Shown here one piece after another: positions 26,799 to 35,770 of a stretch of 64,000 nucleotides of DNA (its first letter is position 1; every line of letters starts with the position of its first letter). The notes beneath the pieces were generated by a model. That model worked only from the letters and a program-made list of their open reading frames with translations. It made no database searches and was not told where the DNA came from. The DNA lies in NCBI GenBank assembly GCA_002428985.1, contig DIYL01000038.1, positions 1 to 64,000 on the forward strand, written 5' to 3'. This DNA comes from Anaerolineales bacterium UBA6055 (lineage in GTDB: Bacteria; Chloroflexota; Anaerolineae; Aggregatilineales; Phototrophicaceae). The translations under genes and the position numbers were made by a program.

Positions 26799-27062
26799 CT
26801 AACCACGACCAGGATAGTTTTCAACGTATCGCCAATAATCTTCATCTATGAAGCGTTGTTTTATTTCCCCTTTCATGACTCTAAAAAATGGAGGAGTTGC
26901 AAGTGAAATCATACCCAGATTGAGATTTATATATAAATCCACCACATCACCGATAGATTCAATCCCCATTTTCTTAAGCGAGCCATACGCTTCCAATGAT
27001 AACCCCCAATCATCTATGGAAACATCATACAAGTGTTTGTATAGATCTCGATAATTCGACAT
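26799..27062 (-). CDS. small protein resembling RNA polymerase alpha C-terminal domain (copy 1)
   Basis: An 87-residue protein. YDVSIDDWGLSLEAYGSLKKMGIESIGDVVDLY follows the helix-turn plan of the RNA polymerase alpha-CTD (I..L.LS.R..N.L...GI.T..DL). The second half (FRVMKGEIKQRFIDEDYW) replaces the usual LGxKSLxEI helices with a looser sequence. It aligns along its length with the protein at 50830-51129. Stand-alone alpha-CTD/HhH-like proteins could bind DNA or sigma/activator surfaces; this is inference. No neighbouring gene shares its promoter. A palindromic region lies upstream (27085-27150). Confidence 0.6.
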   Translation of the reverse strand: MSNYRDLYKHLYDVSIDDWGLSLEAYGSLKKMGIESIGDVVDLYINLNLGMISLATPPFFRVMKGEIKQRFIDEDYWRYVENYPGRG

Positions 27063-27084
27063 ATACAGTTCCTATCAATTTACG

Positions 27085-27150
27085 GACGGCAAAAATGCCG
27101 TCGCTACGAATTTCTGCGTGATTGTTGTAGGGACAGGATTCTTCCTGCCC
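27085..27150. repeat. paired palindromes (REP-like)
   Basis: The first hairpin is GACGGCA/TGCCGTC (27085-27102, 7 bp). The second is GTAGGGACAGGA..TCCTGCCC (27127-27150), with CAGGA/TCCTG and GGG/CCC arms and one bulged A. The second shares the GTAGGG..CCC design with 13591-13648 and 58712-58740. It lies between the ABC-F gene stop (27177) and the start of the small alpha-CTD-like gene (27062), both on the minus strand, so it may end the ABC-F transcript. Confidence 0.6.
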
Positions 27151-27176
27151 GCAAATTATACGATCAACTAAACTAT

Positions 27177-28823
27177 CTACTCAACAACCAACTCGTTATC
27201 AACCAATCGCCAGACCTGTGTCGCCACATTCTCGATAAACCAACGATCATGTGTCGCCGCTAAAATCGCGCCTTCAAATTGCGTCAGGGCATCTTCTAGA
27301 GCTTCGAGGCTCATCAAATCGAGGTGATTGGTCGGCTCATCCAATAAGAGCACATTAGCGCGACTGTGAATCAAGCAGGCTAATCCGAGTTTACGCCGCT
27401 GACCGAGGCTCAAATCGGCGACTGATTTCTGTGCAAGATGCGAGTCACGAAATAATCCGCTTTTATGCAAACGTGTCAGCAATTCATCATCAGTTTGTGA
27501 GTGAATATCGCGTAAGACCGCGACAATATTTTGCGACTCGTCAAATTGTTCACCTTCTTGATCGAGATAGCCGACTTTTGCACTCGGTTGAACCACAATT
27601 TTCCCAGTAGCAGATGTCAACTCACCTATGATGAGGCGTAGTAGCGTTGTTTTGCCAGTGCCATTGGGCGCAACAATCGCAATTCGGTCACCTTTGCGTA
27701 CCAGCCCTGATACATCCCTATATAATGTACGCTCACCAAAACGCATCGTCACTTGTTCCAGTCGAATCGGCTCCGTGCTGGTTAACGGTGCAGGCTCAAA
27801 TTCAAATTGGATGTTCCAGATATGACGTGGATTATCCAATTTATTGGCTTCCAGTTCCGCCAATTGCTGGCTAGCTGACCGGATGAGTTTGCTGGCAGTC
27901 CTTTGTGATTGAGCCTCTTGGAAGTGCTTGATGTATTTATCACCGTCGAGCAACTTTTTGCGTTTGCGATGCCCATGGGCCTCTTTTTTCATTTGTTGTC
28001 TCAAGGCCTTCATCTGGTTGACTTGCCCATGATAGGCATCAACTTCTTGTTGATATTGTCGATCCCGTGCCTCAACATATTCATCATAGTTGCCATAGTA
28101 TGTCGTTAGACTATGCGTCATCGCGGATAGATCGAGAATATGTGTTGCAACTTTATTGATAAATTGACGGTCATGCGTAATCATCAATAGGGCATGCGGA
28201 TACGTCAGCAGATAGTTTTCTAGCCATTCCAACCCGACAAAATCCAAGTGATTGGTCGGCTCATCTAGAATCAGCAAATCGGGTTCTTGCAAGAGTAATG
28301 CCCCAAGCCCCACCCGTGTCTTTTCTCCACCACTGAGGGATTGCATCGTACGGGATGAATCAATATGATTCAGATCTAGTCCAGCAAAAATCTGTTCCAG
28401 TCGACTATCAAGGGTATATCCACCACGTTGTTCAAATGTATCTTGTAATCGCCCATATTCTGCCAGTACAGCATCTAGGTTATTGGTGTCTCCCATTTGT
28501 GTTTCTAACTCACGCAGGCGATCCCGAATCGCATTAAGGTCACCAATCGTTCGCTCAATATAGTCCCGAACAGTGATCTCGGTATCAACATCGACTTCTT
28601 GTGGTAGATACCCAACTTGTACCTGCGATGGGATGTTGATTTCACCTTTGTCATAGAGTTCCTGACCAAGAATCAGGCGAGCTAATGTTGACTTACCAAC
28701 ACCATTTTCCCCGACTAAGACCGCCCGTTCGCCTCGGCTTAAGCTTAATTGAACGTCGTCTAAGATGAGCTTGGCACCATAGTATTTTTGTAGATTTTGT
28801 ATGCGTAAAATTTCGATAGACAT
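27177..28823 (-). CDS. ABC-F family ATPase
   Basis: A 548-residue soluble protein with two ABC ATPase domains and no membrane part. Domain 1 has Walker A GENGVGKST (~38-46), signature LSGGEKTRVGLG and Walker B LLILDEPTNHLD. Domain 2 has APNGTGKTT, signature LSLGQRRKLGLA and LLLDEPTNHLD. Between them is the long charged P-site tRNA-interaction-like linker (EARDRQYQQEVDAYHGQVNQM). ABC-F proteins act on ribosomes as translation factors or antibiotic-resistance factors; which one applies here is open. ATG 28823 follows AAAGGAA; the upstream in-frame start at 28871 adds 16 unrelated residues. Confidence 0.93.
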   Translation of the reverse strand: MSIEILRIQNLQKYYGAKLILDDVQLSLSRGERAVLVGENGVGKSTLARLILGQELYDKGEINIPSQVQVGYLPQEVDVDTEITVRDYIERTIGDLNAIRDRLRELETQMGDTNNLDAVLAEYGRLQDTFEQRGGYTLDSRLEQIFAGLDLNHIDSSRTMQSLSGGEKTRVGLGALLLQEPDLLILDEPTNHLDFVGLEWLENYLLTYPHALLMITHDRQFINKVATHILDLSAMTHSLTTYYGNYDEYVEARDRQYQQEVDAYHGQVNQMKALRQQMKKEAHGHRKRKKLLDGDKYIKHFQEAQSQRTASKLIRSASQQLAELEANKLDNPRHIWNIQFEFEPAPLTSTEPIRLEQVTMRFGERTLYRDVSGLVRKGDRIAIVAPNGTGKTTLLRLIIGELTSATGKIVVQPSAKVGYLDQEGEQFDESQNIVAVLRDIHSQTDDELLTRLHKSGLFRDSHLAQKSVADLSLGQRRKLGLACLIHSRANVLLLDEPTNHLDLMSLEALEDALTQFEGAILAATHDRWFIENVATQVWRLVDNELVVE

Positions 28824-29349
28824 AATCGAATGTTCCTTTTGCTTGCCTTGTAATTGATGGAAGGTCGGCAATTAAAACCGATATAGAATAGACGACAGAC
28901 CACATGAAATCCGTAAGCAATCAAGATTTGACTTATTAGGAACAACTTTAAATGTCAGATGGGGGCATACACCATCAACAGCAATAGCTCAGGATTCCGA
29001 TATGGGGAAACTATGACTGTTGTTCGTGCATGGAGGAACTTTCTACTTAAATGATCACAACAACATGAGTCATCATAAACGCTGTTATAACACCGATGTT
29101 GCGCTCATATTTAAACATAAATGTCTTTATTTTGTCAACCTCACGGAACAAAACCACGGAACTGAAATATAATGAAGTATATTGTGAATAGTTTTGTCAA
29201 TAATTACTAACTTCACTTATCTTAAGTTTCACTAAATGAAGTTTTTGTGATATTGTAGAAATAGTTGCTGGTTCAATAGTTATAAAGTACCACAACATTA
29301 TCTCGATCATTACATCATCAAACTCTAATTTATCTTATGGAGAGATACC
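28824..29349. other. 526-bp non-coding region upstream of the Flp-like pilin
   Basis: AT-rich, with no credible open reading frame on either strand. It separates the ABC-F gene (minus) from the pilin (plus) and must hold both promoters. A TATAAT occurs at 29168-29173 and a weak, wobble-rich inverted repeat AAGTTTCA/TGAAGTTT near 29225-29245. The long leader before a 68-codon gene hints at extra regulation, but no known RNA element is seen. Confidence 0.5.
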
Positions 29350-29556
29350 ATGAATGACTTATTTGCAACACACGAAACACCCGAACAGGAAGAGGGTCAG
29401 GGGCTAGTAGAATATGCTCTTATCCTTGTACTGGTCGCGGTAGTCGTAATCGTAATTCTCGCTCTACTGGGCCCTGCTATCGGCAATATTTTCTCGAATA
29501 TTGTTAGTGTATTAGGGGATACTGGTGGTAGTGAAATTGGCAATTTCGGCGGATAA
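29350..29556 (+). CDS. Flp-family type IVb pilin-like protein
   Basis: A 68-residue small pilin precursor. A 16-residue acidic leader (NDLFATHETPEQEEG) ends at the prepilin cleavage site G/QGLVEYALIL. The hydrophobic assembly helix LILVLVAVVVIVILALLG is followed by a short Gly-rich tail. This is the classic Flp/Tad major pilin plan. No Tad secretion genes (tadA, tadB, rcpA, prepilin peptidase) are found in the window, so it would depend on genes elsewhere. GGAGAGA precedes the ATG and a strong terminator follows at 29590-29614, so it is a single-gene transcript. Confidence 0.88.
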   Translation: MNDLFATHETPEQEEGQGLVEYALILVLVAVVVIVILALLGPAIGNIFSNIVSVLGDTGGSEIGNFGG

Positions 29557-29589
29557 TTATCACGATCTATTATCTGATATTATTGGAAG

Positions 29590-29614
29590 CCCTGTCTTAT
29601 GACAGGGTTTTTTA
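29590..29614 (+). terminator. intrinsic terminator of the pilin gene
   Basis: CCCTGTC (29590-29596), loop TTAT and GACAGGG (29601-29607) are followed by six T residues and ATTTT. This is a textbook rho-independent terminator 34 bases after the pilin stop, and it insulates the TIR-nSTAND1 gene from pilin transcription. Confidence 0.93.
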
Positions 29615-29732
29615 TTTTAACAATCGTAAGACAATGTAACATCATTAACTTGTAGTAGCACATTCTCAACTCTCCCACTAAAATAAACCATAAGTAAACT
29701 TAAGAGTTGCATTCAACAATGGGGGATGCCGG

Positions 29733-32700
29733 ATGAAACGGGTCTTTATATCTTATTCACGACGCAATAAAGCATTTGCAGAACGTCTTGCACGTGACCT
29801 TGACGATGCAGGTTTAGAAGTCTGGATTGATTTCCGACAAATTTCAGGCGGTGAGCTATGGCAAAATGAAATTTTCCGTGGCATCGAACGTTCTGAATTT
29901 GTGATTTTTTGCATGTCACCAGCGTCAATTGCAAGCGAATGGTGTAATCGCGAAATTATGGCGGCACGTGAGCAAAACAAGTTGATTATCCCAATTATGA
30001 TTGTTGACGCATATGACGACCTAAAGCACAGTGAAAACCTCAGTTGGATATTAGACGTTCATTTTATTAGCTTTGTGGCGGGTTATGAGCAAGCCTATTC
30101 ACAATTGCTTGATTCGCTACCGGGGTCGCGTCCAGTTGGCGTATATGATGAATTTGACCCAACCCAAGCACAAAATCCATTTAAGGGTTTGGAAGCATTC
30201 CAACAGACAGATGCCCACTTCTTCTTCGGGCGGGAGCGGATGATTCAACGTAGCCTCAAGCGAATGCAAGAAACGCGGTTTCTGGCGTTTGTCGGTGCGA
30301 GTGGTAGTGGTAAAAGCTCTCTTGTCCGCGCAGGTATTTTACCCGCCTTACGTAGTGGCAAAATCCCAAGTTCAGAGACATGGCGTACGGCGTTATTCAC
30401 CCCCGGTGCAAATCCGCTTGAGGCTTTGGTCACGCGTATTATGCCCTACCTTCAAGAAGATAATACACGCACTATGGAACGCGTCATTCAAAATATACAA
30501 GACCCTGAGATTGTTAATCAGTATGTCGATAATATTCTGGGAGATGCACCCGACGAAAGTCGCTTACTGATTATTATTGATCAGTTTGAAGAAATTTTCA
30601 CACGAGCAAGTGCATCAGAAGCACAAGCCTTTGTCAATACACTTGTGCGCATTGCGACCTCACCGAACACACGTCTGCAATTTATCGTGACGATGCGGGC
30701 AGACTTCTTTGGTAGTTTAAGCGGATACCCCTCGCTTGCCCAACTCTTCGAACAACAAAATATGATTATCGTCACCGAGATGACCGCCGCTAATATCCGA
30801 CGAGCAATTGAAGGTCCTGTTTCTGCTGTTGGTTTGAAATACGAAGACGGCTTAGTCGATCGAATTTTGGATGATGTTCGCAGTCAACCAGGGTCATTAC
30901 CGCTCTTGCAATACGCCTTGCGGCAACTCTTCGATAAACGACAGGGGGCGACATTAACACATGAAGCCTATGATGAAGTTGGCGGTGTGCGTCGTGCGCT
31001 GGCACAACATGCTGAAGAAATCTATTCGGAATTGAGCCAAGTCCAGCAAGAAACAACCCGCCGTCTGTTGCTACGGCTTGTCGAAGTTGGTGATTCAGGT
31101 GAAGCAACACGCCGGAGAGTACCACGTTCGGAACTCAAGTTTGATGACATTGATACACAAGAAGTAGATGAAGTTATCAATATGTTGACAGCAGCCGGTT
31201 CTCGTTTATTGATCGCTAGCCGTGAAATTACTACTGAAGAAGCTAGTCAGAGTACGCCAATCACATGGTTAGAAGTCAGCCACGAAGCGCTGATTCGTGA
31301 ATGGGATCGATTTAAGACATGGGTATCATCGCGTCTGGAAGATTTACAATATAGCACCGAGTTACGTAAGCTTTCGCATGATTGGGAAGTGAGTGGACGT
31401 GACCCCGCCTACCTGTTAGTTGGTAAACGCCTAACTCGTGCCGAAGTCTGGATTGAAAAGGGAGATTCCAGCGACTTACAACGAGATTATATAGATGCCA
31501 GTTTGCAAAAACGTGATCAACAAGATATTGCGGAAAAAGAACGGCAACAACGCGAATTAGCGCTCGAACGCAAAAATGCCTCTCGTCTACGATTATTAGC
31601 CGTTGTACTGGTCATTGGTTTTGTAGGGGCAATCGTCGCAGTGATTGTTGCGGTCACACAGAATAATGAATTGGAAGCCATTACTGGTCAACTATCACAA
31701 CGGACGATTGAACTAGAAGAACAATCTACAGTCCTCGAAGAACAATCTATTGAATTAGCGCGGACTGTTGAAGAATCTCAAAGCTTGGCGTTATCTGCCG
31801 AAGCGGATCGTCTATTTTCTGATCGTGACACAGACCTTGCTATTGCTTTAGGTTTACAGTCCACAGGTATTACAAACCCGCCGATTCGTGTTCAGAGTAC
31901 ATTAAATAATATCGCCCTAGCCGCTGGCACACGCCGTGTTATTGACACATCAGATCTGACAATTCTATCACTCGCTTACAACCCGGATGCGACACAGATT
32001 GTAACAGGGTTAGATAATGGTGAAATCGTCATTTGGAATGTTGCAACCGGACGCGAGTTACTACGGTGGGAAGCACATAGGAGCGGTGTTAATACAGTAG
32101 CGTATGATCCTGATGGCACACGCATCGTCAGTGGATCCGATGGTACAACAAATAATTTACGTGTCTGGGATGCGGCCAGTGGTGAAGAAATCTTCACTAT
32201 ACCCTATCACACTAGTCAAGTAACCAGCGTGAAGTTTACCCCAGATGGTGAATTCTTCGTCTCGGCAAGCAATGACCAAACCTACGTCGTCTGGAGAAGC
32301 GAAACATTTGAAGTCGCACACAGTGGTATGCGTGATATTGATATTGAAATGGTAGATGTCACCGAAGATCTTGAAAACGATTGGGTCATCGCAATTGCCG
32401 ATGCCGATACAATTGTCACCGTAAATCGTGCATGGGAAACCGAGACTAGGATTACTCCAGAAGATTTCGGGTTAAATGCAGATATTACCTCGATGCGGAT
32501 TAAAGCCGATGGGACTATGATTATTGCAGGTTTTGAGACTGGAGAAGTCGGGTTATGGAATGCCCGTAATGGAACGCTAGTGCAGACTTTCCCAAGCCTT
32601 GATAGTCGAGCAACAGCAGTGGATTTCCTGCCACGTGATGATAAGGTCATTGCTGGATTTGAAGATGGATCAATGCGAATTTGGGATGTAGTGACGTCAC

Positions 32701-34028
32701 GCCAAACTGATGCTTTTACATTGGAGGCAGCAATCCGTGACCTTGAGGTGAATAGTGCCGAAGTGCGCATGGCTGTGTCCTTAGAAGGTCAAATGCGTAT
32801 CTGGGACATTCAAGGCAGTGCCGAAGTACAACGGTTTAATGGACATAGGGGACAAGTATCGGCAGTCACTTATCATCCTGATGGTGAGTTAATATTATCA
32901 GGGTCATTCGATACAACCCTCATTTTATGGGATAACGATAATGCAGAAGTCGTACAGACCTATATCGGGCATGATGGTGCAGTTGTCGCACTAGATTTTA
33001 ATGCTGAGGGATCACGCTTTATTTCTAGTGCAAACGATCAAACCGCGCGTATTTGGGTGACAGAAACAGCCGAGATTACGCTAACATTTGACGGACACAA
33101 TGGCAATATTACATCGGTCGCATGGCATCCTTCCAGCTCACTCGTCGCTACAGGTGGACTTGATAATCGGATTTTGCTATGGGATGCAAATACAGGCGAA
33201 ATCCAACAAGAACTTCTCGGACATGATGGGTCAGTCGCCTCCCTCCAGTTTAGCCAAGACGGTACAATGCTTCTCTCAGGGTCATTTGACGATACCCTCA
33301 AAGTTTGGGATATCGAAACTGGGGAAGACATACGTACATTATCCGGTCATACTGGATCAGTATTCGCAGGTAGTTTTAATGATGATGCGACCCAAGTTAT
33401 TTCTGGCGCGAGTGATCGTACAGTAAGAATATGGGATGTAGATTCAGCGCGAGAGCTTCGTCGTCTTGAAGGGCATGACCGTATTATTAATCAAGTGGCA
33501 TTTGTGTCCGAATCAGATGCTGTTTTATCGGCTTCATCGGATGGGACTTTGCGTCTGTGGGATACAACCAGCGGGTTTGAGATATATCGGTATACAGTCG
33601 TCAATAGTTTTGGCCGTTCGATTGCAATGCGGGCTGTTGCCGTCAAATCAAACGGTGATAAAGCGGTAACAGGTATGTCTGATTCGACGGTTCGTGAGTG
33701 GGAAATTCTACCGACAATCAACCAGTTAATACGATGGACACTTGATAATCGCTTCATCCCTACACTGGATTGCAACGAACAAATTTTATTCGGCTTACAA
33801 TCAACACTAGATATGGGGCAACAAGTATTTATAAGCAGTCCAGATGAGTCTGTCAATCTGTTGTTTGATCCGACACAGGGCGCCGTTACGGGTATTGGAT
33901 CAAACGGTGAAGCAGTGGATCTGATCGACATCGAAACCCTCAGTGACGGGCGGAACTTCTACGAAGTATGTACGGCTAGCGGGCAAGTGGGTTGGATCGA
34001 AGAGACGCTGCTTGATGGGGTTAGCTAA
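29733..34028 (+). CDS. TIR - nSTAND1 NTPase - transmembrane - WD40 - SH3-like protein
   Basis: A 1431-residue multidomain protein. Residues 1-~130 are a TIR domain (MKRVFISYSRRNKAFAERL) with a candidate NADase Glu74 in SEWCNREIMAA. Residues ~148-500 are an nSTAND1 NTPase: NPFKGLEAF..FFGRE, Walker A GASGSGKSS at 188-196, and Walker B LLIIIDQFEEIF at 278-289. After a coiled segment there is one membrane span at ~618-640 (LLAVVLVIGFVGAIVAVIVAV), then a second coil and about 13 WD40 repeats (~742-1330). The C-terminal ~75 residues resemble an SH3b domain. This is a STAND-type sensor: repeats sense, NTP binding oligomerises, TIR acts. The coding region is intact. Confidence 0.92.
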   Translation: MKRVFISYSRRNKAFAERLARDLDDAGLEVWIDFRQISGGELWQNEIFRGIERSEFVIFCMSPASIASEWCNREIMAAREQNKLIIPIMIVDAYDDLKHSENLSWILDVHFISFVAGYEQAYSQLLDSLPGSRPVGVYDEFDPTQAQNPFKGLEAFQQTDAHFFFGRERMIQRSLKRMQETRFLAFVGASGSGKSSLVRAGILPALRSGKIPSSETWRTALFTPGANPLEALVTRIMPYLQEDNTRTMERVIQNIQDPEIVNQYVDNILGDAPDESRLLIIIDQFEEIFTRASASEAQAFVNTLVRIATSPNTRLQFIVTMRADFFGSLSGYPSLAQLFEQQNMIIVTEMTAANIRRAIEGPVSAVGLKYEDGLVDRILDDVRSQPGSLPLLQYALRQLFDKRQGATLTHEAYDEVGGVRRALAQHAEEIYSELSQVQQETTRRLLLRLVEVGDSGEATRRRVPRSELKFDDIDTQEVDEVINMLTAAGSRLLIASREITTEEASQSTPITWLEVSHEALIREWDRFKTWVSSRLEDLQYSTELRKLSHDWEVSGRDPAYLLVGKRLTRAEVWIEKGDSSDLQRDYIDASLQKRDQQDIAEKERQQRELALERKNASRLRLLAVVLVIGFVGAIVAVIVAVTQNNELEAITGQLSQRTIELEEQSTVLEEQSIELARTVEESQSLALSAEADRLFSDRDTDLAIALGLQSTGITNPPIRVQSTLNNIALAAGTRRVIDTSDLTILSLAYNPDATQIVTGLDNGEIVIWNVATGRELLRWEAHRSGVNTVAYDPDGTRIVSGSDGTTNNLRVWDAASGEEIFTIPYHTSQVTSVKFTPDGEFFVSASNDQTYVVWRSETFEVAHSGMRDIDIEMVDVTEDLENDWVIAIADADTIVTVNRAWETETRITPEDFGLNADITSMRIKADGTMIIAGFETGEVGLWNARNGTLVQTFPSLDSRATAVDFLPRDDKVIAGFEDGSMRIWDVVTSRQTDAFTLEAAIRDLEVNSAEVRMAVSLEGQMRIWDIQGSAEVQRFNGHRGQVSAVTYHPDGELILSGSFDTTLILWDNDNAEVVQTYIGHDGAVVALDFNAEGSRFISSANDQTARIWVTETAEITLTFDGHNGNITSVAWHPSSSLVATGGLDNRILLWDANTGEIQQELLGHDGSVASLQFSQDGTMLLSGSFDDTLKVWDIETGEDIRTLSGHTGSVFAGSFNDDATQVISGASDRTVRIWDVDSARELRRLEGHDRIINQVAFVSESDAVLSASSDGTLRLWDTTSGFEIYRYTVVNSFGRSIAMRAVAVKSNGDKAVTGMSDSTVREWEILPTINQLIRWTLDNRFIPTLDCNEQILFGLQSTLDMGQQVFISSPDESVNLLFDPTQGAVTGIGSNGEAVDLIDIETLSDGRNFYEVCTASGQVGWIEETLLDGVS

Positions 34029-34051
34029 GACATTTTCTTAGACATCGATGT

Positions 34052-34078
34052 GGGGGAGGGTTTACAAACCTTCCCCTA
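34052..34078. terminator. hairpin between the TIR-nSTAND1 gene and rocD
   Basis: GGGGAGGGTTT (34053-34063) and AAACCTTCCCC (34066-34076) form an 11-bp stem with one G-U, in the 73 bases between two convergent stop codons. It probably ends both transcripts, although T-runs are short. Confidence 0.7.
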
Positions 34079-34101
34079 TAGAAAAGCGATAGGTCAGGCA
34101 A

Positions 34102-35325
34102 TTAATCCATCATCAGCACACGTTCGATTTGATCAAATGCCCAATCAATATCCTGACGGGTGATGACCAGTGGCGGTGCAAGCCGGATGATATTGACATG
34201 CGTTTCTTTACAGAGCAATCCGGCTTCTTGTAGTGCAACACAGAAGCGACGCGCTCCACCTGCGGAATCATGTAATTCGACACCTGTCAATAAACCACGT
34301 CCACGTACTTCTTTAATATGAGGGCTATCAATCCCGCGCAATAACTCGCGCAGATATTCCCCCATTGTATGGGCGTTTTCGATGAGATTTTCATCCATCA
34401 GGACTTCGAGTGCTGTTTGAGCAACCGCACATGCAAGTGGATTCCCACCGAAGGTTGAACCGTGGTCGCCGGGTTTAATCACATCCATGACATCAGCATC
34501 AGTCAGAACAGCCGACACAGGATAAAAGCCACCTGATAACGCTTTACCGATTGTGATCATATCAGGTCGGACACCCTCCCAATCACAGGCAAAAAGCTTA
34601 CCTGTCCGCCCAAGTCCTGTTTGAATTTCATCCGCAATCATCAATACATTATGACGATCACAAATGTCGCGGACTTGACGCAGGAATCCATCAGGAGGCA
34701 ACACCACACCACCCTCGCCTTGAATCGGTTCGAATAAGAAGCCAACTGTATTAGGTGTAATCGCGGCTTCAAGTGCATCAGCATCACCATAAGGAATCTC
34801 TTTAAAACCCGGTGTATATGGACCGAAGTTATCTTTTGTGCCGGGATCATCGGAGTAGGATACAATCGTAATCGTGCGACCGTGGAAATTACCAGAGCAG
34901 GTGATAATTTCAGCTTGCCCATCAGCAACACCTTTGACCATATAACCCCATTTACGGGCAATCTTCATCGCCGTTTCGACAGCTTCTGCGCCACTGTTCA
35001 TCGGTAGCATTTTTTCGTATCCAGTTAGATCGCAGAGATGCTTTGCAAAAAGAGGCAATTGATTATTACGAAAGGCGCGAGATGTTAGGGGTAATTTTTG
35101 TGCTTGTTCAATCAGTGCATTAAGGATACGGGGATGGCTGTGTCCTTGGTTCACTGCAGAATAGGCGCTCAAGAAATCCAAGTATCGTTTGCCGTCAACA
35201 TCGTATACCCAAATACCCTCACCGTGTTCTAGCACCACATCAAGCGGTTTATAATTCTTGGCATTATATTGATTTTCAAGGGCAATATAATCCTGCGAAG
35301 TCATCTGAAGTTGTTCATTCAACAT
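34102..35325 (-). CDS. rocD: ornithine aminotransferase
   Basis: A 407-residue class III PLP aminotransferase: ornithine + 2-oxoglutarate to glutamate-5-semialdehyde + glutamate. The opening is YGAKNY-like ([40 protein letters not shown], split here for reference). The [14 protein letters not shown] block, Asp232 in [13 protein letters not shown] and the PLP Lys261 in [15 protein letters not shown] are all RocD-like. AGGAG lies 8 bases before the ATG. With arginase at 8.2-9.1 kb it completes an arginine catabolic route. It may be controlled through the CRP-type site at 35528-35543. No proline dehydrogenase or P5C dehydrogenase is in the window. Confidence 0.94.
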   Translation of the reverse strand: MLNEQLQMTSQDYIALENQYNAKNYKPLDVVLEHGEGIWVYDVDGKRYLDFLSAYSAVNQGHSHPRILNALIEQAQKLPLTSRAFRNNQLPLFAKHLCDLTGYEKMLPMNSGAEAVETAMKIARKWGYMVKGVADGQAEIITCSGNFHGRTITIVSYSDDPGTKDNFGPYTPGFKEIPYGDADALEAAITPNTVGFLFEPIQGEGGVVLPPDGFLRQVRDICDRHNVLMIADEIQTGLGRTGKLFACDWEGVRPDMITIGKALSGGFYPVSAVLTDADVMDVIKPGDHGSTFGGNPLACAVAQTALEVLMDENLIENAHTMGEYLRELLRGIDSPHIKEVRGRGLLTGVELHDSAGGARRFCVALQEAGLLCKETHVNIIRLAPPLVITRQDIDWAFDQIERVLMMD

Positions 35326-35770
35326 GAGTCACACTCCTAAATTTTATGAAGATGTATAAGTAGTACAGAACACACAGACCCGTTTCATGTTGACTGAGGC
35401 AATCATTGAATGTTAGAGGATAAATCCGTCGGGCATGTGCTGTTATTTTCATTTTAGCATTCTTGCACAACATAACAGCGGGTTTCGTCAATATTTACAA
35501 AGTTCACTTTGTATAATCCGCCCAAATTGTGATTTTTATCACAGCATAATTTATGACTGGTAGATAATTTTATTGGGATAGAAAAGATTGATCAGAGAGT
35601 TACCTTGTGGCATCTACTCAAAATCCCTCAAATTTCTGCAAATTTCCCAATTGAGCCTTCGGCAAAGTGCATAATCAACGACATAACATGATGAAATTTT
35701 TGCTTTATAAGTAAGAGTGTTAAAATTTCTCGTGTACCAACCTCTTATCAATCTAGGGAGAGAAAATATT
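35326..35770. other. 445-bp divergent intergenic region
   Basis: It lies between rocD (minus) and the SLATT-like pair (plus). It contains the CRP-like site at 35528-35543 and AT-rich promoter-like sequence near 35700 (a GTTAAAAT about 50 bases before the ATG at 35771). No credible gene is present. Confidence 0.5.
35528..35543. promoter_or_regulatory. CRP/FNR-superfamily-type operator
   Basis: TGTGA-TTTTTA-TCACA matches the 16-bp CRP consensus TGTGA-N6-TCACA exactly in both half-sites. It lies about 200 bases upstream of rocD and 228 bases upstream of the SLATT-like pair, in their shared divergent control region. Which regulator binds is unknown; no CRP-family gene is in the window. Confidence 0.6.

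Noticed and set aside
28693..28945. Two short minus-strand frames over the start of the ABC-F gene
   Set aside because: They lie in other frames of the ABC-F N-terminal coding region and leader, and have no ribosome binding site or family match.
32000..33700. Repeated DNA in the WD40 region that could pass for a tandem repeat or CRISPR-like array
   Set aside because: The periodicity is ~120-130 bases, set by the WD40 blades, with no conserved repeats of 25-40 bases and no spacers.
34102..35325. rocD as part of the same operon as arginase
   Set aside because: The arginase gene is 25 kb away and no shared transcript is possible; only the pathway link remains.
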